Source: Cryptomeria japonica
Taxonomy: Eukaryota; Streptophyta; Pinopsida; Cupressales; Cupressaceae
DNA: 64,000 nt
Assembly: GCF_030272615.1 (NCBI RefSeq)
Contig: NC_081414.1
Coordinates: 780,186,119 to 780,250,118 of the forward strand
Reading direction: 5' to 3'
Shown here one piece after another: positions 12,950-25,900 of this stretch. Numbering within the stretch: the stretch's first letter is position 1; each line of letters opens with the position of its first letter. The translations under genes and the position numbers were made by a program. The notes under the pieces were generated by a model, which saw only the letters and a list, made by a program, of their open reading frames with translations, had not been told where the DNA came from and made no database searches.

Positions 12950-13925
12950 CTTATCCAAAGCACTAGTTCCAATCAATCTCTCTAATCTTCTATAACTTAT
13001 GGATCATCAAGATACATATGCTTGAGTTCATTAAAGCTACCAACCTCTATCTTCATACTTGTATTAAAAGATTGATGATTAGTATATAAAATAAACACTT
13101 TTGGAAACATGAAATGGGCTTACCTTCATGACTCAAAAAATCTCCTTTGAGACTACCACTAGTATCACAATCTACCTAAAATATCTTACTAAAATATAGA
13201 AGTACCAAAATAGGTTGCGTTGTGATTTTCTTCTTCAACATATCAAAACTCTTTTCTACTTCTTAAATCTATATAACCTTCTTCTTATCCCCTTTCATTG
13301 TATTTTTTACGGGTTCGAAAATAATATTTAAATTCTCAATAAACTCTTTGTAAAAAAATGCTAAACCACAAATAGATCTTACCTCTATAACACTGCTTGG
13401 TTTAGGTTATTTGATGATAAACCAATCAATAAATTCTTCTTCCTTAGATTCTCAAAATCTTTTTTAATATGCATCAAGTCTTCCTCTAATATGTTATCGA
13501 AAATAAAAATTTCACACAAATAAAAAAACAACAATTTTTTTTAACTATTTCAATACCTCATTCGTAATACAGATAAATATGTTTGATGCATTGGTTAACC
13601 CAAATTGCATGACTAACTACTTATATAATCCCTCTTTAGTTTCGAAGGTTGTATTCCACTTATCCACTTCTTTGATCTAGATTTAATTATATCCACTCTT
13701 TAATTCTATCTTCATAAAGTACTTTGTTGTATTTAGACAATCCATTATTTTATCCATCCTTAGGAATGAGAATTGACACCTAATTGTATTTATAATTATG
13801 GCTTGGGAGTCTATACATATTTTCCATTCTTCATATTTCTTTGGTTCGAGTATCATCGTAGATACCATGCATGAGTTAAAAAAAATAATTAATGAACAAT
13901 TTCTTAAATAACTCTTCAACTTGTC
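12950..13925 (-). pseudogene. Gypsy reverse transcriptase and RNase H remnant
   Basis: The frame at 13683-13919 (minus) contains the N-terminal half of a Ty3/gypsy RT: a stretch like SPCMVSTxLVPKK, then W-C-DS-AI, TIR, the LPRMD-like FLRMDKIMDCL and the KIxLKSGY motif. Further along the minus strand, near 13050-13250, an RNase H-like segment reads VDCDTSGS-KG-LSHEGKPIS. The YxDD region (~13480-13520) is too damaged to read. This placement of RT ahead of integrase is what identifies the element as gypsy. Confidence 0.75.
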
Positions 13926-14284
13926 TATATAGGTCTTGATTCCCTATAGGATTCATTCTATGAGCTTCCTTCTTTTGAAAATTTCCTTCTGGTATCAAAT
14001 CTTAGTGGCAAACATTTCTCTCTAGTGGAAAACCTTGAGGTACATTATTTGACACAATATAATTAAAACTCCAATAGATTTTAAAATTTTAATATTACAT
14101 CTTAATCTTCTTAATTTTTAACTCTAGGAATTAATGTATAGCATATATGCTCAAGCTTCACACATCCAAAATTTTCCTACCATCAACCAAACAAATTCTT
14201 GCTTTAAGACATACCTTTTCTTCCATTTCATTCAAGAACTTCAACTTGTGGAAAACTCTATCCTTTGTTAGGGAATAAGTATTA

Positions 14285-14580
14285 CCGTATCCATATTGTA
14301 TTACAAGATAGTCTAACTTACATGTTCTCCACAATTATTTATGACATGTATCCATAGACATGATTTGATGCAATACCTCATCATGGTAATTCCCAATCTT
14401 GAACTTTATTAAACATTTCTCTTGGACTAAGTCTATATGGTCATTCAACAACCATGCAATGCAATATGGATATGGATGTATCTTTCATTCCAACTATCAT
14501 TTGTTAAACATATCCCCTAAAATAAGTCTACCAGTGCTATTACTATCAATGACAACACATTTACACCTTGTATAAAATAT
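14285..14580 (-). pseudogene. Gypsy aspartic protease region remnant
   Basis: Minus-strand frames give CVVIDSNST (the DSG/DSN active-site position), then HPYPY, WLLNDH and a final IGNYHDEVL--IMSMDTCH. This order is characteristic of plant gypsy polyproteins just before RT. Two adjacent stops lie in the middle. It would have cleaved the polyprotein. Confidence 0.65.
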
Positions 14581-14699
14581 GACCTTCCTCCTAACTAGAT
14601 ATTTCTCCTAATTTGGAAGATTCCCCCTATTAGAAGAACTCATTTTTTCATCTTTATAATTCTTAGATTCACAATCTTCATCCACATGATAAACTCATA

Positions 14700-15620
14700 C
14701 AATATCTTCAAGTCTTCTATTTTTCCTTCCTTGATGTTGTAGGAACTTGGGCAGCCAATGTCCTTCTTATCTAGATTAGAAATAACTTGGATGAATTTTT
14801 TTTTTTAATAACCTTGTCTAGACTTTCCTCTTCCTCTTTGATTACCATTGATTTCATCTCAAGGGCAATACGAATTATCTTCTTTAGAGTTTTTATTACT
14901 ATTAGGTTCTTAATTCTTATTTTCGTCTTCAATTTTTTCCTCCATGGGATCTTCTTCCAGTCCTGCATCCATGATCTTTTCATCTTTGTTTCTTTCAAAT
15001 ATTATATTTATCTTCTTTTCTACCTTCGTGAAAAATTGATCTAACCTTCTCCTACGGTAGTCATTCTAACCAAATTCAACTATTCCTAAATACTTATCTT
15101 TAATCTAATTATATAATATGCTACCTTCTCCTTCTAGGCCTCTTAAAAGCCTACTTTCATCATGACCTTGTAAAATTATTCAATATACTCTTTGATAGAA
15201 TTATTCACTTTCTGCAAACCTTGCATCTTCTTTAGAAAATCTAACTTGAAATGAATAGGCATCTCTTTAGGTTTTCCACCATCACATCTAGTTATTTTAT
15301 CTTTTTTTCTTCTATTTTATTGTACTTCCTTCTAGTAGATATAGGAATAAACTTTCAATTTGGTATTTGTAAATTTGACCCTCTAAGGATCTTCCACCTC
15401 CTCATATTCAATGTTTTCCTCCATATCATTAACCCAATTGATCAATTATTCTAGGGTGATATTTTCAACATATATAGAAACTTCAATCCTTGTCCTTTTT
15501 CTAATATTGGAGATGACCTTTAATAATATGATTTGCTTGGGGTCTCCAACAACATCGTTTTTTTTTTTAACTATACAACTTCATCTTCATCTTCACTTTC
15601 ATCTCTTCCTCTTCGATCAA
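14700..15620 (-). pseudogene. Gypsy Gag remnant
   Basis: The minus strand shows retrotransposon Gag-like pieces: LIDWVNDMEENIEYEEVEDP, RVKFTNTKL, then KMQGLQKVNNSIKEYIE-FYKVM. These match the order seen in plant gypsy capsid domains. A lysine/glutamate-rich basic tail follows (14771-14998). No intact zinc knuckle was recognised. Several stops interrupt it. Confidence 0.65.
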
Positions 15621-15719
15621 ACCATCTATGAGTGTGTGCAAGATGTTGAGCCCATTTTTTGGCTAAAATGTGAAATTATTTTTCCTAATTTTAAAGATTT
15701 GTCACAATTGACCTAAAAA

Positions 15720-16490
15720 CTTGAAGCACTTCAAGATTGAATATTTAAACAATTAGTAATATAAAATGTAGTAATCAGATTTTAGTTTCAAAATATGCAA
15801 CCTATTTTAATACAAAAATTCTACAAATTGATTTTTAATGGCCATGTGTAAAAGCACTATTTAATTGTCACATTTTAAGGATCATACCATCCACATGTAA
15901 GACCACCATATATTGACCAAAATAAAAGTATTTTGTGAATTTTGTTTGTAAATAAGACACTAAAGTTTTATAAGGATAATTTTTTAATTTGTTCTCCATA
16001 AAAAGGTGCCTCTGAAACTTGTTCATTATATCATAGGATTTGTCAAAAACTATCATAGTTTGGTGTTTAATAAAGTTGTCATAAGTTGTCATTGGTAGAC
16101 GTGTCATAAATTTTTTATTACATGACACTTTTCACCCACCACCATAAAATTGTAAGCTCCTCTATGTGGAATTCCTACCTTTATGTGAGAAAAAAATATT
16201 GTGTCACATTCTCAATAGATTGAGAAGTCAACATGCCAACTCCAACTAGATGACAATATTGCCGTTATAGGGTCATAAATTAAACAAATATTAATTAAAT
16301 AAAACTAAATGCCAATGTTAAGACTTGAAAGGTTGATACACCTTAATCCCAACAAGAAGATCTATTGATGTAGTTAGCCTAGTGTTTCCTAGGTAAGCGA
16401 GTAGGATTAGTGAAGCTACTTCATAAAATTCACTAGAAGGGTTGCATTTAACTCATACAATGTTCTAGCCTTCTTCAAATTAATGTAACA
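15720..16490. other. Unassigned stretch between gypsy element and LINE copy 2
   Basis: AT-rich. It could include the 5' LTR of the gypsy element, but no matching LTR was found on the other side. A minus-strand ORF of 86 codons (15868-16128) resembles nothing I know. A nine-base G-run sits at about 16492. Confidence 0.3.
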
Positions 16491-16539
16491 AAGGGGGGGG
16501 GTTTGGACTAGTACATTAAAAAGTATAGTTTAATATTAA

Positions 16540-18106
16540 TAGTTAAATACAAAAAAAAAATATTAGATAAAACCAGAGAGGTCTGAACCATTACATAGCC
16601 ACAAAAAAAAGAAACCTAGGGTCTCACAGGAGGTGAGAGCCCCAAACTAGAGTGCCAATTATAAAAACATAATAGAACCCAATAGACAGTTAAAACCAAA
16701 AACCACAAAACCAAACACCATAAAACCAAAAGATGAAACTAGACTAGATTAGACAAAAAGAATAAAAAAACCAATAGACACACCCCCACCAAATACACAA
16801 ACCGATGGCCTACTTGGTGGGAGCCTTCTCAATATTTGAATCCTATCTCATCACTTTTAATTTTTTAGAGAAGGAGAGACTCTTATTTGATCCTTTTCCT
16901 AATGAAATGGCAGGGGACTCTCGGATATCTCTCACCCTATACACCAATAGCTCCAACCCAGTAGCAAGGGAGGAATCCAAGTGACATTTCATTTCTTCCT
17001 ACCTCTTGTTGATTTCTTATTGAATAGATTGTATAGCTATAGAGTTCCTCTTTGAAATTTCATTGTTCTATGCTATCATTTTCTTTAGTTTCCTATTTAT
17101 GAATGCTTCAATGTCCTACAAAACCTCAATTTCATTAATTCTCTCTTGTATATCTTCATTTGGACCATCCTATTAGAGATCCCCTTCAATTTGTCTTTCA
17201 TTCCTTCCCACTTTTCAAGTTTTTCTTGTAAATCATTTTCTACCACCCAAACCCTTTGATGCTTATCATTTATTGCCCAATTGGAATATTTGGAATCCAC
17301 TTCAGTAAGGGCGTGAAGCCTTTTAATTTTCCTTTTTTCCACATTAAGTTTCGCAAGAAGCAAATGGATTATAGCTTCTTGTTTTTTGTAGACATCACAA
17401 AGCTCCTTACCCTTATTAGTAAAGGTAAAGAAGTCCCATTTCCTCAAAGAGTTCATAGAAGAGAGGGGAGGAGAGCCAAAAATGGGGTAGAAGAGGTGGT
17501 AACACTATTGATAGGTTTTTTTGAGTCTTCTAGAACCTTGTAGACCTTGAGGAAGAAGAGTCCTCAAAATCATTCTCCTCTACCTTCGACTCTTTGACAA
17601 TGCATTCATTAATGGGAGGGGTCAAGGGGTTCTTTGTTTTAGTTGACCTACTAGGGTTAACTCAAGTAGCAATCTCTTTGGATTTAGGAGTGGAGATGAT
17701 GTCTTTACTACCCTCGATATATGATAGTTCAACAAATAAAGTGGGACTAGAGGGATTGCTAACCATCCCACAAGTTAGGCTCAATTTCACATGGAAATTA
17801 TATAGACATAGAAAAAGCACCTAATGTAGGGTAGGACATTTCTAGTTTTAGCAAAAACCATAGACTAGGAGATAGATGAGAAAACTCAATAAGTGAAATT
17901 CAACTTTATGTCATACCTAAAATGGTTGAGCAAGGCAAAATTTTAAGAATAGAACCATTTAAATCTCTCATACAAAGCAATGAACTTCATAAGGAGTAGT
18001 GAACCCTCTTTCCAAACCCTAGATAAGTTATCTTTATTGAAACCACTTTGTAGGTGACTAACTTTCTCCCCACTCTTTAGGAACCTCTTGAAATCCACTT
18101 TGTAGT
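16540..18106 (-). mobile_element. LINE copy 2, 3' tail (left of element C)
   Basis: This is the 3' end of the LINE whose upstream part continues at 34413 after copia element C. The minus-strand ORF at 17097-17456 is a charged, coiled-coil-like tail that matches the tail in copy 1 (400-866). The stretch 16540-16850 looks like the 3' UTR. The 5 bases at 18102-18106 (GTAGT) are the left copy of C's target site duplication. Confidence 0.65.
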
Positions 18107-19332
18107 TGTTAGACAACTCAGATAACGATAGGACAACTGAGAGGGGGGTGAATCAATTGTCAATAGATTATAGAGCTTTAAGCATTAAAACCTTATTATC
18201 AGAATACATAAACCAAATATTGGAATAACAAATATAACAGCTCAGCACAAATATAATCCACAAAAGATAACACCAAGATTTGTAGGTGGAAAACCCGGTT
18301 ACGGGAAAAACCATGGTGGGAAGCTTACCCACAGTCACATAATACTTCTGCAGTGAGTATGCAATTAAAATAAGCGGGGCCTGCACATGTAGGAAGGCCA
18401 ACAACCTAGAGTGCACTACTCATCACAAAAGGAGCCTCAATGACTATAAAATAAATCCAAGCTACAATCCGGAAGAAGAATGAATTACAAGAATAGCATC
18501 TCCTATGCTTGAGTACAATTTTGGTTAAGCTCAGTACTAGAGGTCTTAAACCTCTTTCACCAACCCAATTTGATCACCTATGATCGAACAAAAGCCTCTG
18601 CATATGATTACAACTTTATTTACACACAGATAATCCCATATCCCATAAACCCCATGAATATGCCCATATGCCCTTGATCTATAAACGAATCTTACATAAT
18701 ATTTATACCAACCTGGGACCTAAACAATTGGGTCAGCCACCTAAAAGATAATACAATAAATCTATAAATAAACTTGCAATCCAATGATCAACCAAGTCGG
18801 CCTAAGACCGAAACAACATAATCCAATCAATAAAAGCAACTGGTAACACATCAGGAACATCCACCAACACATTACATAAACTGGTCCATAACCTAGCCAA
18901 ATAAGACATCATTAGGTCCGGACTCAAATCCAACACCACTGATCAATAGGAGCACAAACAAGATAACCAACAACATCACGCAAACCATCTAGAAGTCGCA
19001 CCAACACCACTTATCATGTGCATCAAAAGATCTTCAACAAAGATTTGCTAGTAGAACCCTTAGCGGTGACCAAATGGCTTAATAGAACAAATCATAGCTC
19101 CTGAGTCATCAAACTCTAAACCAACTGATCGTGATACCCATTTGAATATCATGAATAATAAATCCAAACCAAATCCACAAACCAAAGCATACCGGAGCAT
19201 ATAGGATCAATATCATAAACCAACCACTCTACTAGAATCGATCAGAAGTCGGTAAAAAACCAAAATAGTTGGCGTTGCCATCAATGAAAAAACAACAATA
19301 CAACACATAATCAATTCCTCCAATTTCCAATA
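18107..19332 (-). repeat. 3' LTR of copia element C
   Basis: 1226-bp LTR. On the plus strand it starts TGTTAGACAACTC and ends CCAATTTCCAATA. The terminal TG of the element-sense start has mutated to TA; the other LTR keeps TGTTAGAAATTGG. It is clearly more diverged from its partner than the LTRs of B are from each other. Confidence 0.9.
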
Positions 19333-19344
19333 ATTTCCCCCTTT
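19333..19344 (-). other. Polypurine tract of element C
   Basis: In element sense it reads AAAGGGGGAAAT, immediately before the 3' LTR. It differs at one base from the tract of A and B. Confidence 0.8.
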
Positions 19345-19487
19345 AGCATTAATGGCAACACCAGATGTGAAAAATATCCAAGTGCCAAAAAATGCCAAAC
19401 AAGTCTCCCCCAAAGGAAGGCAAACAACAATCTTGCAAAAGATGATATAACAATGAAGTTAAAAAACTACCCCTGTGAATGATATCT

Positions 19488-21106
19488 ATTGGTGCAGGTG
19501 CACCCAAGCAAGCTATCAAGACCATGAAGAGTTCTGAATCAAGACAAGTGAATTGGAGTGTTTTGAAGCCAATAATGTCAATTTGTAATGATCAATATGA
19601 TTTTAAAGTTAAATGTCTTGAAGGTCTTAATAAGGGCTTTAGGACCAAAATTATGTAAGGGAAGCCAATAGTGCCTAAATAGGATTTGGATGGTTAGATA
19701 AGTTTTTTTGGATCCTAGGAGTAATAAAACATTAAGTTTGATAGGTTAGACTTTAAATTATTCAATAATTTGTAAGTTAGAAATTCAAATTTTTGAATTC
19801 TAACGGTTAGTTGTTTTTAGGTGGGAAAATGGATTTTAGAGTCTAAACAAGTCTATAATGATAAATAACTGATTGATTTCAGTTTGGGGAGTTGGGGGAA
19901 GGTATTATAAAATATTTTAATTCCATTTTGGTGGGGTTGGATGCTATAGTACGGATGTTGTACGGATTTAACAAAAAAAGTGGAAAAAACCTTCATTTTC
20001 TTGCAATTTCTTGTGTTTTGTTGCTTGAAAGTGATTGATCTTTCATGGTATAAGCCTTGGGAAATCATTGAGCATTGTAATAAGTGTTTTTGAATGCTTT
20101 TGTAGAGGATTTTGATCAGATTTTTTCCATTTATTGCTGACTGTAGTTAAATTTCTGGGTTGTGTCATTGGCATTGAAGGCCCAAAATGCAATTTGGAGC
20201 CCTTCTATGGATGTAAGGTCCTGTTTCTCATAGATGAGGCTCTATATAACATTTACCATATGAAACTAACAAGTTCCATGCAGGAAAGTTAACAAAAATT
20301 GGGTGTACACCATTGGAAAGTGCAGGTTGAGAAGGGGAAAGTGGTGACTAATTTGTAGCAGCAGAAGATCTACCCAAAGGAGGCATAATTTTTATGAAAA
20401 ACAGTCAAATATAAGGTTGTATACATGCTATATGACCTTTGGTTGAGGTCTGGAAGTGAAGGGAAGTGCCTAAACAAAAAGGCCCTTGATTTTGGAGCAA
20501 GATGGTGAGGGTTTGGTGTTTGCTCATAAAACAAGATCATAGAACCTAAAAAATTGGATTTTCCTTGGTTTGGAGTCATAAAAAACTACTGTTGAAAGTT
20601 TTATGGTTTGAAGATAAGTACTTCATATACTTGCTTTGTAAAAGTGGGGTTCTTGCATAGGAAAAATAGTCTCAGTCTTAGGACAGCAAAGGCATGGTCC
20701 AAAACAACCCTATCTGATTTTGATATATGTTGTAATACTCCAAAATGGGTGTTTGAAAATATAATTTTTTTGGTGAGTTCTTTGGGAAAATCTAGAGAAA
20801 ACTAATTTTTTCAGTCTCAGGTGGCCTAGTAAGGGCTAGTAGCCTAATTGAGGCTTAGAAGGTTTTGAGTGTTTATTGGTGGGCTGGAACTTTGTAACCT
20901 ATTGATTATTGTTGAAATAGGTGTGAATAGGTGTTTGAAACCATTTGGAACCATTGTAGGGTGTTGGAGTGAGAAAAGCCTTTCTTTATCCATTACGAAG
21001 CCTTTGAAACACTAGGTGAATTCAAGAAGTTGGAAGCATTGAAACAAACACATTGGCTTAGATCAATTTGACCCCTGAACCCTCTGCATCATCTATGTTA
21101 AGCTCT
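19488..21106. mobile_element. Unassigned 1.6 kb insertion inside element C (possible solo LTR)
   Basis: This segment interrupts the short non-coding stretch between the C polyprotein and its polypurine tract. A copia element does not normally carry 1.6 kb there. The 7-bp sequence GATATCT occurs at 19481-19487 and again at 21107-21113, compatible with a target duplication or a junction repeat. No domain, primer-binding site or terminal inverted repeat was recognised. It begins near GGTGCAGGTGCACC, an imperfect palindrome. A solo LTR of an unrelated family is the simplest reading, but its ends do not show a clear TG...CA. Confidence 0.4.
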
Positions 21107-21243
21107 GATATCTTCCCTTGATTGTTTTTTTGTTAAGCTCTATTTTTCACATATATCTATCCCCCTTTTACATCAATGCAATAAATTTGACAGGAACATC
21201 AAAGAAAAATTATAAATCCACTAAACTACATAGCTGACTACTT

Positions 21244-22860
21244 TGTTGGCATTATGTGAACCAGCATGAGCCTTATGTGAACCGACATGAAGACATAATG
21301 ATATTGTATGTTGTCATTGATGTCTACATGAGACATAGTGTGAACCCGCACATGTGATAAGTGAAGAAAGAGGTACCGACATGTGTGTGAACTGATATAT
21401 GCCAAAGTGAAGTGGCACATTTGTTCAAGGTGAACCGGCATGCAGTTATGAGAACCGACACATGGAAGCATTGTATGGCTACCGGTTGGTAGGTAGCTTC
21501 CACTTCAGGGTTTTCGATTGGAGCAACTCAAGTCTATGTGACCCAATCGGTGATCTTTGTGTGATGAGTTAGTAGTATGATGGAGAATAGATCATGTTGC
21601 CACGTAAGCTCTGTACGTGCAAAGGATCTTGCATGAAGAAGACTATTCCTATCTACCTTAGGAATGTGCGAAGCCTATCAAATAGTGATAACGCATGATG
21701 GGTTATCAACCACCATGAAAATAGTGGATAATGGATGATGGAGAACGTTTTGAGATCAACTCAAGACTGGTGCATTTAATGCAGTATGATTCAACAATCA
21801 GGATCAAACCGTTTGAATTGCTCAACCTAACAGGTTTAGGGTTAGGGTTTTTGCTACCAACCTGTATGTTCCCTATAAGGTCGATGTCAGGTTTCTGTCT
21901 GAGGTTGTTGGCAAAAGTTGTGAGTGTGTATCCAAGGGAAGTGATACGTGATTCTTGCTAGACCAAAGGAGAGAAGAGATATCTGCAAAGTGAATGTGCA
22001 GAAGGTGAAGAGGAGCCAAAATGGATCTGCATTAGCATTGAGTGTTGTCAATAGATCATTGTAATACCTATTGATCTCTAACCACTTCAATAGTTGTAAA
22101 ATCCCCTAATAGGGTAGCCTTAACTGGCTTGATTCAAAATCCCTTAATTTGGGTGGTCTTAACTGGCTTGTTTCAAATCCCTTAACCGGGTAACTCAAAG
22201 CTAATGAGTTCTAAGAAGCTAGAGAAGCTTAGGAGATCCTTTCAGCTATTGAGTTCTAAAAATCCTCTAGCAAGGTGACCCTACCAGGTTTAAACCTTAA
22301 CCAGGTATACCTTAACCGGGTTATCCCTAACAGGATCAGTTCCTACCAGAACCTACTATAATGTTCTTAACCGGAAAAGGCTCCTAACAGAGCGGACTTC
22401 TAAAGAGTTCAAAAAGCAGCTTGTGGGTATTCATCCCCACCGTGGTTTTTCCCAGTTGGGTTTCCACGTGAAAAATATGTGTGTCATGTGAAATGCTTTT
22501 GTCTTGTGATGCTTTGTTTTATTTGTTATGCACATGAAGGTTCTATATTTTATGCATGTCTATAAAACATATTGAACTCACTATTGTGAAGATTTGATGG
22601 TTAAGTCTACTAGTTCATGCATGTGAATATTATGATAATGTGGTATTGAGCTAAGAGAAAAGCTTATTGAGTGACCGGTTCATGACTGATTGAGCTATAC
22701 TGGATGTTACCGATTGCACTCTATTTTACCGGTATCTTTGTTTATCAGTCATTTGGAGTGTTTGCTGTCAAACCGGTTTTTGACTATATTTGTGTTTGTA
22801 CTGATTCACCCCCCCCTCTCAGTACCAGTTTGGTACTAGTGGTTCATCATTGAGTTATCA
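21244..22860 (+). repeat. 5' LTR of copia element B
   Basis: 1617 bp, TGTTGGCATTATG...GAGTTATCA. The C-tract motif GATTCACCCCCCCC lies about 55 bases before the end. Confidence 0.95.
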
Positions 22861-22862
22861 AT

Positions 22863-22874
22863 TGGTATCAGAGC
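22863..22874 (+). other. Primer-binding site of element B (tRNA-iMet)
   Basis: TGGTATCAGAGC, two bases after the 5' LTR, complementary to the initiator methionine tRNA 3' end. Confidence 0.95.
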
Positions 22875-22929
22875 ACTCTAGGTCCTCTATGTTGTAAGCT
22901 TAACTGCTTGAGGAAAAGATCCTAACCAA

Positions 22930-25900
22930 ATGATGAAGAGGGAAGGTCCAAAGTTCAACAGGGAAAACTTTGGTATATGGAAAGACAGGATGAAGATATT
23001 CATCAAAAGTATGGGTGTTCAACATTGGAGTTATGTTGAAAATGTATATGTTGTTCCTACTGGTACTCTCACCAATGACCAAAAGAGAGAGATACAAGAA
23101 AATGGGCAAGTCATGGAAGCCCTCATCAGTAGTCTATCTGACATTGAATTTATTGATGTTCAGGACAAGGAAAATCCCAAAGAAGTATGGGATGCTCTTT
23201 AAAATATCTATGGTGGTGATGAGCATGTTAAACAGGCTAAGGAAGAGAGCTTGAGAGGAAAGTTTGAAGACATGAGGATGGTTGAAGGAGAGACCATTCA
23301 GCAGTATGGAATAAGAATCAAAACAGTTGTTGGAGAAATAAAGAGTGCAGGTGGCAAAATAGAAGATTCCACTATGGTAAGTAAAGTCTTGAGATCCCTG
23401 TTGCCGGTCTATGCAATAAGGGTTGCTAGTATTCAGGAGCTGAGATCAATAGACAAGTCTAAGGTGTCCTTGGACTCCATCATAGCCAAGTTGATAGCCT
23501 ATGAGCTGAACAGTTTTGATGGTAGTGTTCAAAAGATAGAATCAGCTTTTAAAGCCTCTACTATACCATCCAGAAAAGGAAAAGAGACTAGCACTAGTGG
23601 GGAACCTAATCAGAATAGAGAAATGAAGGATGAGGAGTTTTTGATGGAGTTTGAAGCTCTTCTTGCTAGGAGATTTCCAAAAGCAACCAGTAAATACGAA
23701 GGTAAGCTTCCTTTGAAATGTTTCTCCTATAACCGGATAGGACATATTGCTATGAACTGTCCTAATAGTGACAACAAGGATAAACCAGAAATGTTCAAGA
23801 AATTCAAAGGAGGAAACCGGAGAAATTGTTTTGTGGTAGTTGATGAAGGTGTCATAGATGAAGAATCAGAAGAGAAAGAGAATGAAGACATTGTGTTCAT
23901 TGCTGTAAAGGAAGATGTGGTAGACAAGAAGGCTCTTGTCTCCCAGTTTGATGATTCCAATGAATGGATCATTGACAATGGTTGTTCTCACCATATGACT
24001 GGTGACTGGAGCAAGTTTCTATCCTTGGAAGAGTATGATGGTGGAGTGGCTCGCTTTGGCAATGATGCACCTTGCATGGTCAAAGTCAGAGGGTCCATCT
24101 CTTTGAATGGAAAGAGTAGTGTTGACAATGTGTACTGGGTTGATGGTCTTAGACACAACCTTCTAAGTGTTGCCCAACTAAATGACAGTGGTCTCACTCT
24201 GCAATTCAAGAATGGAGTTTGCAGAATCAAAGGTAAAGATGCTAAATTGGTAGCCACTGGCATGCAGAATAAAGGTAACCTATTTCATCTAAATGCAAAT
24301 ATAAGTACATGTCTTATGGCTAAGATTGATGATAGCTGGATATGGCATAGGAGAGTCTGCCATGTGAACTTTGATAACATTGTGAAGGCTAGTAAGATCA
24401 AGGCAGTTAGAGGGTTGCTGGTGTTGAGCAAACCAAATAATACCCTGTGTAGGGAATGTCAATTGGGAAAAATGTCTTCCTCAACCTTTAAAGGTAAATC
24501 TTTCACTGCTGACAACTTACTTGATCTTGTGCATACTGGTTTATGTGGTCCTATGAAAACTAGAAGTGTGCAGGGTGATAGGTACAAGTCATGATTCTCA
24601 CTGATGACTGGTCAAGAATGATGTGAGTCACATTCTTGAAAGACAAGTTTGAAGCTTTTGGGAAATTCAAAGCATTCAGAGCATTAGTGGAGAAGGAAAG
24701 CAATAAAAGGATCAAATGTCTCAGAACTGATCAAGGAGGGGAATTCACTTCCAGTGAATTTAACAAGTATTGTGAAGAATTTGGCATTAAGAGATAGCTA
24801 TCTACCCCATGGACTCCACAATAGAATGGCCTAGCAAAGAGGAATAACTGGACTGTGGTTGAAGTAGCTAGAACTATGTTGATCCAAGGAAAGGTTGCTC
24901 ACACCTTTTGGAGAGAAGCAGTGAGCACTGCAGTTTACACTATGAACCGGGTACTCATAAAAAAGGGTAAGGACAAAACTCCTTATGAGTATTGGACCGG
25001 TAAGACTCCTATGGTAAACTACTTTAAGGTATTTGGTAGTAAATGTTACATCAAGAGGAGTGAACATGAAGGCAAATTGAAGTTAAATGTGATGAAGGAA
25101 TATTTCTAGGATATTCCACCAAGAGTAAAGCTTTCAAGTGCTACAACAATAGGACTCAGATAATTATGGAAAGGATCAATGTAAGAGTTGATGAATCCTC
25201 TGAGAAGACTAAGAAAACCGATAGTGAGCAAGCTGCAAATGAACTGGTTGCAACCTTCTGGGAACCAGTTGTCAATGAACCTAGTACCAGTAACAGTGTT
25301 CCTAAACCGGTGAATGTTGATACTGATGAAGATGAGGATGAAGAAGAAAAGCAAGAAGAACCAATTAAGACCATTCCTCAGTATGTCAAGTTGAATCATG
25401 ATCCCAAGCAGATCATAGGCGATAAGGATGCAGGAATCCTTACTAGAAGGAAGATCAGAGAAAACTTATGTATGATCTCTGAATTTGGCCTAAATCATTC
25501 AAAGAGGCTCATAATGATGAACACTGGATCAAGGCAATGGAAGAAGAACTTGACCAGATAGAGAAAAATGGTACATGGTCCTTGGTACCCAGACTAGAGC
25601 ATAAAAATGTCATTGGCACCAAATGGGTGTTCAAAAATAAGTTGAATGAGGATGGCACAGTGATTAGGAATAAAGCTAGACTGGTATGCAAAGGATATGC
25701 TCAAGAAGAAGGTGAAGACTATGGGGAAACCTTTTCTCCTGTAGCCAGACTGGAAGGAGTTCGTATGCTTCTTGCATACGCAGGTTTTAAGAGATTCAAG
25801 GTATATCAAATGGATGTAAAATCTGCATTCCTAAATGGTGTACTTGAAGAGGAGGTATATATTCAGCAACCAGATGGGTTTACCCTATCTGAAGATAGTG

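Larger units (their letters stand above)
10978..15720 (-). mobile_element. Ty3/gypsy retrotransposon, heavily decayed
   Basis: The minus strand carries gypsy-order remnants (Gag, PR, RT, RNase H, integrase, then a chromodomain/SH3-like C-terminus), each broken by many stops and frameshifts. The PR-RT-RH-IN order separates it from copia elements, where integrase precedes RT. No LTR pair or TSD was found, so both ends are approximate; the 3' side probably continues left of element A into 2040-3680. Element A inserted next to or into it, so the gypsy element is older. Confidence 0.8.
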
